From the NCBI RefSeq assembly GCF_022458985.1, contig NC_061772.1, positions 3,273,501-3,337,500 on the forward strand: a stretch of 64,000 nt of DNA, given 5' to 3'. The position numbers and the translations under genes were made by a program. This DNA is from Mugil cephalus. Its lineage: Eukaryota; Chordata; Actinopteri; Mugiliformes; Mugilidae. The stretch's first letter is position 1, and every line of letters starts with the position of its first letter. The notes below the pieces were generated by a model. It made no database searches and was not told where the DNA came from. It saw nothing but the letters and a program-made list of their open reading frames with translations. Shown piece by piece: positions 1-12,300 of the stretch.

Positions 1-99
1 AGCAAATGGGTACTAGCCTCTTATTGGATAATTACTGCATGGAAGATTATTTTTCAACTGGCAACAATTTATTTAACCACAACTGATGCAATGAGTAGC

Positions 100-1012
100 T
101 TCTCATTTCTGAAACGACTATGTGGAAAGACACATCCCATGGTGGTGGAAAAGATGTGTCAAGCACAGAAAACATCCCAGGAGAGTGAAGCAGAAACCAC
201 TAAAATTGGGTTAAAAACTGTCCAACACATTATTAAAAACTGGAAGGATAGTGGGAACCATAATCATGGACGAAGAAATGTGGTCTGAAAAAGGTCCTGA
301 TTGATCGTGATTAGCGATAACTAAACATTTGTTGAAATGAAATGGAAGAAAAACAGTAGAACTCAGGGCTTCGTTTAATAGTGAAAGTGTAAGCATTTCA
401 ACACATACAATTTGAAGGGAACTCAGTGGAGTGGGACTGAACAGCTGTATAGCCTAATCAGTGAGGATAACTGGTAACAAAAAAAAAAGCTTCAACTTGC
501 TAGGTGGCATACAGATTGGAGCAATGGAAGAAGGTCCTGTGGTTTGATGAGTCCAGATTTACCCCGTTCCAGAATGAGGTCAGGTGACTACCTGAACATA
601 CTGAATGACCAGGTTATTACATCCATGGATTCTTTCTTCCCTGATAGCACAGGCATGTTCCAAGATGACAATGTCAGGATTCATGGGGCTCAAATTGTGA
701 AAGAGTGGTTCAGGGAGCATGAGCCATCATTTTCACACAATTATTGGCCACCACAGAGTCCAGACCTTAACCCCATTGAGGGTCTTTGGGATGTGCTGGA
801 GAAGGCTTTGAACAGCGGCCAGACTCTCCCATCATTAATACAAGGTCTTGTATTGTCCACTTGTCCACTAATATCACTCAGCTTGTCAGCTGAAATCTTC
901 TATGATTTCTGGTTCCAACATACAGCTTGTTTTAAACAGAGGCTGTTTGAGGACTCATCTATGCCTTTATTAATTCATGGCTTTAAAGGTGGAAAGACCC
1001 ACACTGAGTAAT
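100..1012 (+). mobile_element. Tc1-like transposase relic (broken)
   Basis: Decayed Tc1/mariner-superfamily transposase. The first part (about 100-288) reads like the N-terminal helix-turn-helix end, with a VQHIIKNWKDSG segment typical of Tc1 DNA-binding domains. After stops and frameshifts, 535-590 resembles the FDESRF block, and 650-835 contains the DDN..H block and the [12 protein letters not shown] catalytic block. Several frame changes and stops separate these parts, so no functional transposase can be made. Element ends were not resolved. The superfamily is clear from the motifs; the family within it is not. Confidence 0.85.
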
Positions 1013-1419
1013 CGAAAATGCTTTTGAGCGCTTGGAACTGAAGGTAACAAACTGTGACAGAAGACTATTCCAAAACTGTCTGGCACATCTCATCATCAGA
1101 CAACCTTTGACAAACATCCTCCGAAGCCTTGTGCATTGTACTATTATATGTTGGATGCAGCGGATAAACTGACACCAACCACTGTAGCATGAAGGGAGTC
1201 TTGTGCGTGCTTGTGTGTATTCTCTGTCCATGTTCAAAGTCCACAAAGTCCCACGGATTGAGGAGAAAAATTAGCTGGCTTCCAGTCAGGGAATGAATGA
1301 TCAGGTGAGAGACTGGCTCTGACTCTTTTCTCTCTGGCATAGTATTCTATACAGAAGAATGCTGTGGCAATGCTAACACAATGCATTCTGATTGGGTGTT
1401 CGGTTAAACGTTGCTAATA

Positions 1420-2449
1420 ATAGAAGCCATGGGTGAATGCTCAATAAAGAGAAGGAAAATGCCACACAATTTCTTAACACAACTCCTGTAGCTTTTAATG
1501 GAGGCTTCAGAACCTCCAGGAGTCGACTAAGAAGACTCTCTGGTGGGCAGTGAAGACTAGGACCCTCCTGGAGTGGAGAAGGAGGCTGGCGTCAAATATA
1601 CCAACCAATCATAGAGCAGGAGACCGCCATCACAGCTGGGACTTCACAGTAGTAATAGCCACGTAAGTTTGGGGCAGGATGGCAGAAAAGGAGATTATCG
1701 GAAACCAAAGCAGATGGACATGTTTGCAGCACCAGGAGAACGGGTTTTCACGTTTAATAAGACACTCCAGTCTCTGGGAACTGGTAGGTTCTGTGCTAGT
1801 CAACAGGAAGCTCGCTGGGAATGGGCTGATGCTGGTGACTAACAGGAGGTTGTTTGGCTAGTCCCTAGCAGCAGACATCGGCAGAGGTGGTACACCAGAG
1901 CTGGGCAACAGTTGAGCAGGATGGATGCCACCATGCTCCTTCTGTTCTTTGCAGTCATATCGTGGACACTGACACGACACATATCCAAGCTGGAAGCCGT
2001 GAACAGAAACTGCAACTAAAGGAATGATGAAAGAGAGGGTGTGAATTTTCTCAGCTTAGAACTTCTGTCAGCTGGTTATGAGGAATTTAACAAGATGATT
2101 CCAGCTGAAGGTAATACTACAGCAGCAACAGAAACAAGAAAGGGAGTAAGACAAAGTGTGGCATGGCATTAACTCATACTTTAGGAATAATCATCCTGCT
2201 GCTATGTATAACACACTTTTGTACTACAAAACAAGAAACAAATGATAGTCCAACACAGACTCCACTGTTAACTTTGAGTAACACAGCCTGGAAGACATCA
2301 GGAAATACATGATGACTTTACTACAAACAAGACATGACACAAGGCTGGAAAGTATAACCAAATTACTACAAAACAGAAAACTGGGAAACAGCAGCCATTA
2401 CAAGGCAATGACATGTGGCTTAAGGAATTTCTGTTCAGTGTTGAAATGA
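1420..2449 (+). other. Unassigned stretch with signal-peptide-like short ORFs; possible retrovirus-like relic
   Basis: An AATAAA lies at about 1442, followed by sequence without long ORFs. ATG at 1921 opens a short hydrophobic leader-like reading frame that stops after about 32 codons. ATG at 2163 opens a 49-codon frame with a hydrophobic core (GIIILLLCITHF) like a signal peptide. A different frame is open from 2288 to 2449 and would give an amphipathic helical stretch with two cysteines. These could be remnants of a retroviral leader/env region, of a decayed small secreted protein gene, or chance. No family is recognised. Confidence 0.2.
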
Positions 2450-3419
2450 CCTCTTTAAAGCCATGGACTGCCCTAAATCTTCCAAACAGCAGCTCTGAAT
2501 CAAGACCACTCCTTTTTACAAGGAAAATGAAAATAGTAACCTCTCTCCCAGAACTCCCAAGAACTACAAGGAGGGCCACATGTCTTCTCAGCTCAGAGAA
2601 GAGAGCCCACGCAGCTTTTTTTTTTCTTCTTTGTGTTTGTGTGGATAATGTGTCTTTTTGGAAGTTGCTTCTCCTTGCTTTATGTCAACTGCAAACATGA
2701 GAAAAGCACTAGAGACCTATTAACTTTCTTACAGTAATTAAAATTTTCCCACAACCACTTGGGTTCAGCAGGGTGTGGCTTAAAAGTGGGACCTAAGACA
2801 TATTCCCGAGATCTTGTTTCCCCTTCTATTGTGTTTAAAAGTCAGGACTGAAAGCCTCACATTACAATTAGGCTACAGGATGTATTCCAAAACACAGCAC
2901 CAGGTCGCTGGTTAGGAGGAAATCCCGTCTAAGTCACATGACCAAACATAACTTATATAACCATAGACAATGGGATCCAGGGGTGCTTCTACAAAGCATC
3001 TGGTGTCAGGAATGTCTTTGAAGGTGCAAACCCTAGAAGCTGCTATTTGATGGTCAGGTTAACAATAGAAGTACATGCCAAATGTACTAACTCACAGATA
3101 TACTTAATATTAAAGCAAAACTGCAATTTTGCAATGTGTAAGCAAAATGATCCAGACTTCTAAAGATATTTCTCACATAATACATAAAGCCAGCCTGTTC
3201 TCCTGAATGACTAACATTACTGACATACTTGTTAGCCTCTTGTTTATTGCTGTCAAAGCTGCAAGCAAGTATGAAGCACTGATTTGTTGTTCCTGTAGCT
3301 GTCTACAGAGTTTGGTTAAATGAATTCTGAGAAATCATCTTTTTTTTTATTTTTTATTATTATTTTTTTTTTTTTACCATTGCTGGGGTTTATTTTCTTC
3401 TTTTTTTTTCCTTTGGCCT

Positions 3420-3550
3420 TCCTCCTCTCCTGTGACTGGAAGAACCCTCACTCCTCACTCCTCACTCCGGTTGCCTCAGTGCTTGCTCTGGGGGCTTCTG
3501 TCTGTGGGTTCTGTGACGCATGTTTTATTTCTATTGGCGCTATATAAATA
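3420..3550 (+). repeat. SINE-like fragment, 'GGCGCTATATAAATA' tail
   Basis: The segment ends with TTGGCGCTATATAAATACA, the characteristic 3' tail of a widespread fish SINE, preceded by the TGCTTGCTCTGGGGG block that usually sits in the same element. Two extra CTCACTC repeats occur just upstream. The assignment rests on recognition of the tail; the 5' promoter part is not resolved. Confidence 0.6.
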
Positions 3551-6500
3551 CAATCAAATGAAATTTAAAAACAAAAAAAACAACAACTCTTGCTGACCTG
3601 ACTTTGTTCGCAGTGATGAAAGAGTAACGTCTGGTTGTGATTATGCTCAGGCTGTAGAGGCTGCACTCATGCTCCTCATGTTTGTCCTAAAAATTGTGCA
3701 GTAGCCCCTCCCCATGTTGCCCTGTGTATATGCTCCTCAAAATGAGATGGCGAACTGCCATTAGATTCAAGCTTTAAAACCGATTCATTTAATAATTAAG
3801 TGAAGGATCACCCTCCAAGCTAAAAGGGAGAGGCATACGGAGTCAGGGATACAGATGATCTTTGTGATATTTACCGACACTGAAACTTATCACTGGATTC
3901 TGATACATTTTTGAGTTTTTGAGTTTGTGTGTCTATGGAGCAACGGATTTGAAGGACTCCAGTCATATCACTGACAAAATAGGTGGTGGCGATATGGCTG
4001 CATTTCATTGTTTTCTTGAACTGAAAGAGGAATGGGAAGAAAAAGAAACAATGATGAGGACTTTGTAGTACAGCAATAACTAACTTTACTCTAAAGAACT
4101 TCGGCTTCTGGTTAGTGAAGCTGTAACTAGACTTTCTCTCACTTGCATCCCTTAAATCTGTTTGCAAACAGTGTGTTAAAAGTGTTTTCTGGACCTGGCT
4201 TTAATAGTTAATATCTTCCAGATCACTGTTTTGGTTTCACAGCCCACGACTTCATTTCTTTTAATAAACCTGTGTAAAGTTTCACTGTGTCCCACCCTCA
4301 CTCTCTATGTGCCACAAGTCTCCTAGGCTGTCTGTGTGATAAATAGCTGACGGTATTAGTTCCAGATGCTCGGAATTCCAAATCACTCCCACTCTCCTTT
4401 CTAATGGAAACACTCCCAACTCCATCAACAGAGAAAATAAGAAAACAATGCTTCATCCTGGCCATGCAATCCACATGCTGGATGGTGAGAGGCTTGGCTG
4501 GATGGTGAGAAGAACAGCAATACAACAGAGCCAAGGAATAAATGACAAGAGACAGACAAGTAGCAGGGAGAGAGAAAGCAGAGTAGATATACTGCAGGGC
4601 TAAAGGAATGATGGAAAGACAATGCCATTACAATGCCAGTCATTTCTAGCTACTGTCTAAATGTTTGTGGATAAGGGCGGACTTGAGTTATGATGACCAC
4701 TGCTTTGACCACTCCACTAACCCAGACACCAAACAAGTAGAAAACACTCCTTACTAGTCTAGCAGCAAGAAGGCCATCTTACTATCTGTCTTGTGGCTTT
4801 CTACTTACGCAAAACTCCCAGCAATGACTAAAATCCAGGCAAAGATTCACTCTTATCTGGCCTCTTGCCCACTCTGTTTTTTTTTTTCTTCCTATCTCCC
4901 TCTATAAATGTTCCCTTTGGTCCTCTGCCAGGGTACCAGAAACTGCTAGTACCTGGATCTAGATAGTCCTGTGTAATGTGATGCCCAATACACTCAGGTT
5001 GCTAAATTAATACTAGATGGCCAGTAGATACTAGGTTAGAACCAGAACAGGCATTTGGAGACATATGTAATTCCTTAAATTTAATTATTTAAATATATAT
5101 TGATTTTATTATTCATTAAGTGTGCAGAATATTGTTGGAAACTTTCTGTCCCACAAAGTAAAATCAAATAAGATAACATATAGGCATTTAATTTAAAAAG
5201 GAATAATACAATAAAATGAAAGACATGCAGTGTGTTAACCGTGACGCAGAGAGGAAATCATTCACAGTGGTCCTGTGTACTTAAGTTCTTGCTTCTTGTG
5301 TAACTGGTTGGGAGGAGTTTCTGTGTTACTAATGATTGGCAGAAGGGGAAAAAGGGTGGGACTCCAATCTACTGGCTCAGATCCTTTTGGAAGATTCATT
5401 GCAATGATTCTCATTTTGTCCACTAGCTATGCTTGGCTTTTGGCACTGAATTTGATCACAGTTCCACTAGATGTTGCACCTGCTCCACCCTTTCTCCTCT
5501 GTTGGGGTTTGACTTGATCCATGTTACCATGTCTTCTTTCTGTTGCTTGACTCCATGACTCAGGGTTTTCATATTGGCCACAAAGACATGGTGTCAAGCA
5601 CAGGGGCCAATGCAGAGGTTCCCAACACACTGCAGGGTTATCTCAGGAAGCTTCAGATCATTGTTCCTTTCATTCCTGTTTTGGAAGAGGGAAGAGGAAA
5701 CAAAAGTGGAGGCATTTCTGTAGTGGTGTGAAGTAAAAGTAAGATGTCATGGGTCGTGGCCTCTGTGTGTACGTAAAAATGCACCGTAAGTGTGTGGTGT
5801 TTCTAAAACTGCTAGTTTAAATACACTTCTAAATATGTCTACACTCAAAGTGTGCGTCTGTGGTTTGTGTGGAAGCCTCATGGCTTCACTTATTGGCACG
5901 ATTGTTTCTAAGACAGGCTGCAACAATCCCTCCCTGAGCCTCTCTGCCCTTGACTTATTACTGCTCCTCAGACCTTAGAGTTTCCCAGACCTCCCCCAGG
6001 AATTTCTCATGTTTTGGGTGAAGTGAATTCCACATTCCTGGACCCTTAAACAATCTTGCCATCAACTGGAATCGTGCTTATTTTGCAATCATGTTCTTAT
6101 GCTTGTTTCCAGTCATTTGAAATGTTGGTAGAAGGGCAATAGATTAAAGATTGGAGCTGAGGCTGGGGCTAGAAGAGACTCACTACGTAGTTGAGACTAT
6201 CTTCACTAGTCACATGCGTCTCTGTTTCTTATTAGCTTGTATTCAGTTTCTGCTGAACCTCAATGATCTATGAGATGGTTTTTAGATGATGTCACACTCA
6301 AGTGAGTTGTCAGCTAAACTTGTTAACCATGTGACCCTGACTGAAGCTTCCTTTCCTCTCGCCTCTGGAAGCTCTGTTTATTATTTAGGACAAGATCAGA
6401 CTTTTATTTAGTAGTAAGCACAGATTTTTCTCTCAAACTGCCTTCCCTGATTTCAGTCCTTTTTTTCCCCTGTACTTGTATATCTCTGAAACTACAAACT

Positions 6501-6959
6501 GACTAAAACATTCCTGACTTTTCTGTGCAGTAGCGCCACCATCTGGTCACTTATTACCTTGGTTTGTACAGGTAAAAACTATAGTGGACAACATGTCATT
6601 TTACAAACTGAGCAGGCATTTCAGTTGACTTGCTTTTAGCCTCCTTAACATGGCCCTTTAATGGCATTGATGTGCTCTCAGTCTGTGAAATACCTCTACA
6701 GATTTTGGGCAATTGTAATGAAAAACAAGGAAAAGCAAACAACTGGTAGCTGGGCATCTTAAATAAAATGAGAAAGGAGGCCCCCTACCTTTGGGCATAT
6801 TGTGCAAAGACAAAGATCACCCTATTAAAACTCTGAAGGCGCAACAGAGTATCAACAATACTACACAACTCCCTTTTTAGGGCCCCCTTATATCCACCCA
6901 TTTACAGACATGCTTACGTCTTTGCCTGGGGTCTCCTAGAGCCTAGGATTGCCACTGTT

Positions 6960-7150
6960 GATGTCGTACCCAGACATGTCGTTTGAGGCTCACTGCGAGT
7001 GGCCCCGGTGCAAATCCCACATCAAGTGGCTTTTGCCTTTGCTGCATGTCATTCCCGCTCTCTCTGCCTCCCTGTTTCCTGTCTATCGCCTCTGTCCTAT
7101 CAATTAAAGGCAAAAAGCCCAAAAAATGTAATAATGATAAAAAGAAAAAA
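6960..7150 (+). repeat. SINE-like fragment with A-rich tail
   Basis: Contains GCATGTCATTCCCGCTCTCT and, after a pyrimidine-rich stretch, ATTAAAGGCAAAAAGCCC followed by an A-rich tail. This order is a familiar tRNA-derived SINE 3' half in teleost genomes. The 5' tRNA-like head is not clear, so the copy is probably truncated. Confidence 0.65.
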
Positions 7151-8889
7151 ACACTTTTCAGTTAAGAGACTTAAGAGACTTTTCAGTCAAAATCATTAAC
7201 ATTAATCATTGAATCAACTAATTTATTAATCTCAAAATAATAATATTGAATAAGATAAGAAAATTAGATTTTGCGAAAAATGAATTTTGGCTGATGCACT
7301 GTAAGATCTAATAAATTTACTTTATTTACACAGTGTCTGCAAACTTATTGCCTCAAAAAAGTAAATTAATTCATTTAAATTGAAATGAAATACTGGATAA
7401 GAACCAAGTTGTTCTGTTTAAGTACTAGCTGATTACTATGACCTGAAAATATATACATTTTTTGTGTTTGTTAATTTCATTTCATTTGATGCAACCACAT
7501 AAAGGACCTCAGTGGATCTCCCTGATCTCCAAAGGATTGAAGTGTACAGCCTGCTCTGGCACCTTTCTTATCAAGTGTGCTGCATGGTCATTTAGGTCCA
7601 TTATTCTGTTCAGATGAACACATAGGTACTTCTGTTAATTCCCTGGATGTACACTGGTGGGTGTCCACATAAGAATGTTTTCCTGGAACTAGGCATCCAA
7701 GATGAAGCTAAAAACTGCAGAATCAACTGACAATTTCTGTGGATGACAACTAGCTGAGAGGTGTCTAAAATCAGCAGTGTAGGGGGAGAAGAAGAAGAGA
7801 GCCAGTTCAGTTCCCTAAGGGGCTCCTGTACTGCCAAAAACCTCATCAGACACAGTCCCATGTCCTCATATTGTAGCCTATTGGTGAGGTGGCATATAGA
7901 AGATATGAAGTAATGGAGTAATATGAAAATACTTTCCTTATTATTTTTTGCCAGTAAACGCTCCAACCATCGGGTTCAGACTCATTATTGACAGCTCCAA
8001 ATGTGAATCTCTGCAAGCTAATTTTTAGTAAGTTAGCAAGTTGACAAAAACTTAATTAGGGACACAAAATCTAGAGACTTGATTAAAGCCAGGCCAGTGA
8101 TAGCAGAAATGTAATCCATGTGCCCATGCGCTGACGTGTGGATTGAAGGTGCAGTGTGTGCAGCAGTGTATAGGTTATTACCGCATGTCCAACAGCGAGG
8201 ATGTATATCATGGCATCATGAGCATGCCACTGATCAAAAAACTGTTTCACTCCATCGTGGAGTACAGTGACACATTGTGATCCCAGACTCCTGAGTAAAG
8301 CTGTAGCTCAAACACCAAACAGCAGATCTTTTAAGATCGCTGCTGCTAAGGAGGTGTTGAACTGTTAATTCATTGAGCATATAATTGAAATACTTGGAAA
8401 TTCTAAATTTCAACCATAGAGCGTTATTGTGCGGCATGTTGAAATAAGCATGGAGTTACCATATGCGGTTCCTTGCCCTTAAGTGGTAAACAAATGTACA
8501 TGTATTTGGACCTGTCAACATTATTAGATTAGACAACAATAGGACACTTCTTCGTGGTACCTAATAAACCAGTTCAGCCTTCATACAGAGATGGAGCTTG
8601 TAGGCCACATTTGATCTAACAATGTTTCCTTGATCTTCTCTGATAGCCTGGGTGAAAACCACATGCTTCTAAATTTCGCTTAGATTCACAGGGACGCAAT
8701 ATTAAATATGTGCTGAAGTTACCAAATATGGTTCCTCATCCTCTAAGGGGCTAAACCATATGAGATATGTAGGAACCCTCCAGCATATGTTTAGCATATG
8801 TAATTTAATCCAGGCCAGGTAGAACTTCTGTCAAAAAATACCTGCTGTTACAAACGAGCTGTCCGTGAAGGTGGCTCAGAGACTTGGTC

Positions 8890-9128
8890 GTCTTGACAGC
8901 AGGTGGATTCAGTTTGGCCCCCACCCACCAACATCCTACCCGTTAGGTCCCGCCTACACACGCTCGGGCTGCTGCTGACGGATCTCCATTTCGTAGCGGA
9001 CACTGAGACGATAGAGCAGCTCACTGGAAAAGCTCCCCGCTGTTGGACTAACTGTTCCCCCTACTTTTTCTTTTTCTTTACCTGGTTGGAATAGTTTCTT
9101 TTTCCTAATTGTGAGTATGAATGTAGCA
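8890..9128 (+). promoter_or_regulatory. pkp3: Probable pkp3 5' UTR and promoter-proximal region
   Basis: This stretch directly precedes the pkp3 start and is more GC-rich than its surroundings at 8930-9050. It has a pyrimidine tract at 9062-9106 just before the start. No TATA box is evident. A GTGAGTATG sequence at 9111 resembles a splice donor, so a non-coding first exon may end here; this is inference and the transcription start is not visible. Confidence 0.35.
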
Positions 9129-9321
9129 ATGGCGGAGGGCTGTTTTCTGTCCGCCCTGCAGCCCAACTCCTCCTGCACCGCCTATGTGCTTCCCTCGGAC
9201 AACCCGTCACCGGACCCGATGGCCAGAGCCAAGAGGGTGCGGGATCAGGTCCGGATGCGACTGGCTGAGAGGAAGTCCTCGTCCTTGACCAGACTGGATG
9301 ACTCGAGGTTCGGATCAACAG
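9129..9321 (+). CDS. pkp3: pkp3 exon 1 (aa 1-64)
   Basis: Encodes the conserved N-terminal HR2-like start FLSALQP and a basic helix (RAKRVRDQVRMRLAERK) that matches the Q-V-R-x-R-L segment of human PKP3. Donor is ACAG/GTGAGC, leaving one base of the next codon. Confidence 0.93.
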
Positions 9322-12300
9322 GTGAGCCACTGGACGGTGAAGGGTTAGGTCCACAACTACACGTTAACATTAATAACACCACTCACAAGCTCCATACTTA
9401 ATTGAGAATGCCACTGTCTTAACCTGTTACAAGATGACAGTCATTTTATTTACTCTCTTCTGCTAAGGTGGTGTACACAGTTTGGCTGCTGATGGCAACT
9501 TTATCTGAGTCATTAGTTCTAATAAAGGCTTAAAGCCACACTGATGATGTGTTGACCCCTTGAGCGAGGTGACGCAAGTGGCACACAAAACAAGAGTTAT
9601 CATCTGATTACAGTTGTGGTGTGTATGTCAGCGAATACACAATACAGCTGCATCCTCTAATATACTGTGGTTTATGCACTCAGCGGATAAAGAGCATTGT
9701 CTGGCCACTTGAAGTCTAAATAAAACGTTTGCTCTTATAATTTTTACATACTTGGTCTAGGCTACCTACAGTAGTACAAACAAATGCACCCTAATGTAAC
9801 AATCTTGCACTAAATCTTATGCTTATGAATGTGATGGTATTTCATTGTGGAGGCTGTAGTTTGTGGTACAGTTCAATTGCATTGTCTTATATAGACACAT
9901 GTTTCTATTAATTTGACAACCCTGGGGCAGCTGTGGCTCTGTAGGGTGACCAGGTCTCCGGCACATGGACCACATGTCAATGTGTCCTTGAGCAAGACAT
10001 TGAACCCGGAGTGTGTCCCAGTGCCAGTGTGCTTGTGTGAACCGGTGGGTAGGTGTGTCTGTGTGTCTGTGACTGTCAGTGGGCTATGCTAAATAACAGA
10101 CACACTAGAATCAATCCAGTTTAACAGCACCACAAACTACATGCTTCAAAATGATCAAGCAGTTGAATTGCCACCTTTCTGGTGCTGTTTCAACATAATC
10201 TGAACATTAGAGCAGCAAAGAAGGAGAATTTAGTACAGGACTGTTATATTACAACGCAGTATTTTCCTCTAGTGTACCTAATGAGCTGGCGGGTGAGTGT
10301 GTATTCATGTTTACATGTTGCCATTGCCAGTAAGCTATTCACTATCATCGACACACTTAATGAACTAATTGTTCATGAAGAAGTAAATATTAATAGGATG
10401 TGACTTCATTTAGAAAATGAATCTACCGAAGCATAGAACCAGAAAAACAAAAGTCTCTCTGAATCCCCAAAGTTAGTCCTGTAGGAACATCATCGTTTTG
10501 TCAACTGTTGAAACTGACATGTAGAGATATGCTGTTCCTGTGTGGATGGATGGATGGACTGAAAAAGAGGGAAAGAGAAGCAATCATAAATGTGACAGGC
10601 TTGTTTTCAGTTCAGCGGGGACAACCCAAGAAACACAGAAGATACCGTTTCAGTTTCATCACTCACTGTAGGAAATGTAACAAGTGAACAATTGTTCATA
10701 CTTACTGGAAGATTTTGAACTCCTGGCATATGGCCAATAATAAGCAAGAAAGCTTGACTAAAAATACTCCATTGTTTTAACGAAAACCAACCACTCAGTG
10801 TGATAGAGCAAACCTGATAACAAGCTAGAGTTAAAAGTATTGTGACATGTGGGACGGAGACAGTTGGAAGAATGTTATCCACATGTATTAAGACACATGC
10901 AGTAATCTACATCTACAGTTAGAACCTCTAAGAACAGAATAAAGATAGTTTGATGTTATATAGTCATTCATTGTCTTCATGTGATGAATAGAAATTCATT
11001 CAAGAAAATTGTGAATCTCATTAAACTTAAATGAAAACCAAAAGTGCACGTAAAGGACATCAGAATAGGTGTTTGTAATCAACTATTGTTCACCAGATAC
11101 ATGTTTGGTGCTGAACCTGTGAGTGTGTAATATCCTGCTCATTTCCTGTTTTTTCCCACTTTTTTTTCCATATAATCTGGACATCACAAGTTCCTGACCC
11201 ACTGGTTTCCAGTTGTGCTGTAGATGTTCTCGTGTTACACAAGGGCTGACATTCCTTTTTATTAAAGAATTTTATTTAAAGTAATATTTAAGCAATTAAG
11301 ATCTCATGTGGACATGTAATTAACATGATGAGGTCAGATGGTTTCTCATCCGTTTCTTTGCAGGCCAGACTGAATGATTAATTGTCTATTTATAAAAGAT
11401 AACATGGGAGGGGAGGAAAAATCCGTCCTTCTTACTACTACTCCTTCTTCGCCCTGATAAGACAACAAGGCCTCAGTTTGACTCACAAGGTAGTCAGGAT
11501 ATAGTTTGGAAACTGCAGTTAAGTTCATGTGAAATCTTTTTTCTTTAGTAAAATGACTTATGTATATGTATACACAAGAGTTTGGACACACATTCTCATT
11601 CAATTTAATGAGAACGTGTATACAGTATATATCACTCTGATAAAACTCAATCTCCTGTTATAGATATACACCAATAAAATGCCTGTTACCTGGCTTAATC
11701 CCTGAATATTTGGGCAAAGCCTTAATCTCTTCTGCCCTCGTGCTGCTGTGTCTCATATAAAGAAGCAGTGCGATTTAAGTGGAACTGTGTGTGTGAAGTA
11801 CTGGTGGAATGCAAGACAGAGCCCTTTCCTCCCCTCTCTGGACTTTTTGGTTAACCCCACTCTGATGTTTAGGAGCTCTGCAAAAACAAGCAAGTAAATG
11901 CAGTGTGAGACAGATACGCTTCCTCAACTATATGAAAGACTAAACTGTATACATACGGCAGTGTTTATCAAATGACACGTGACCCAGGTCTTGTTCAGAG
12001 ATATTTTGTGGTATTAAACTGGAACACCACTATGTTTGTATATGTGGAATGTGATTCCACCCCTATTCAATCACACTGCACAGGAAAGCTGGCATGGGCT
12101 CCACAAGTTAGTGCAAAACCTGTAAACCCATGTTATCCCTACACAATTTGACCATCCTCCACAGATCTTCTTGTGATGAGATGGAATGATGACTGGCATC
12201 CTCAGTCTTAAAGTGCCCTCATAAATGTTCAGTGGGATTGAGGTCAGATGACTGTTGAGAAGCCCCTGAAAGCCTCCTTAGTCTTCACGTTGTTCTTCAA

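Larger units (their letters stand above)
2450..8890. other. Intergenic region upstream of pkp3
   Basis: No coding exon, RNA gene or conserved domain is recognised here apart from the two SINE-like pieces listed separately. Homopolymer T and A tracts (for example 3340-3376) and AT-rich stretches (5070-5220, 7140-7380) are present. ORFs of 60-118 codons on both strands have no family resemblance and no splice context. Confidence 0.5.

Noticed and set aside
7610..7966. 118-codon minus-strand frame
   Set aside because: No family resemblance, no splice or promoter context; treated as chance.
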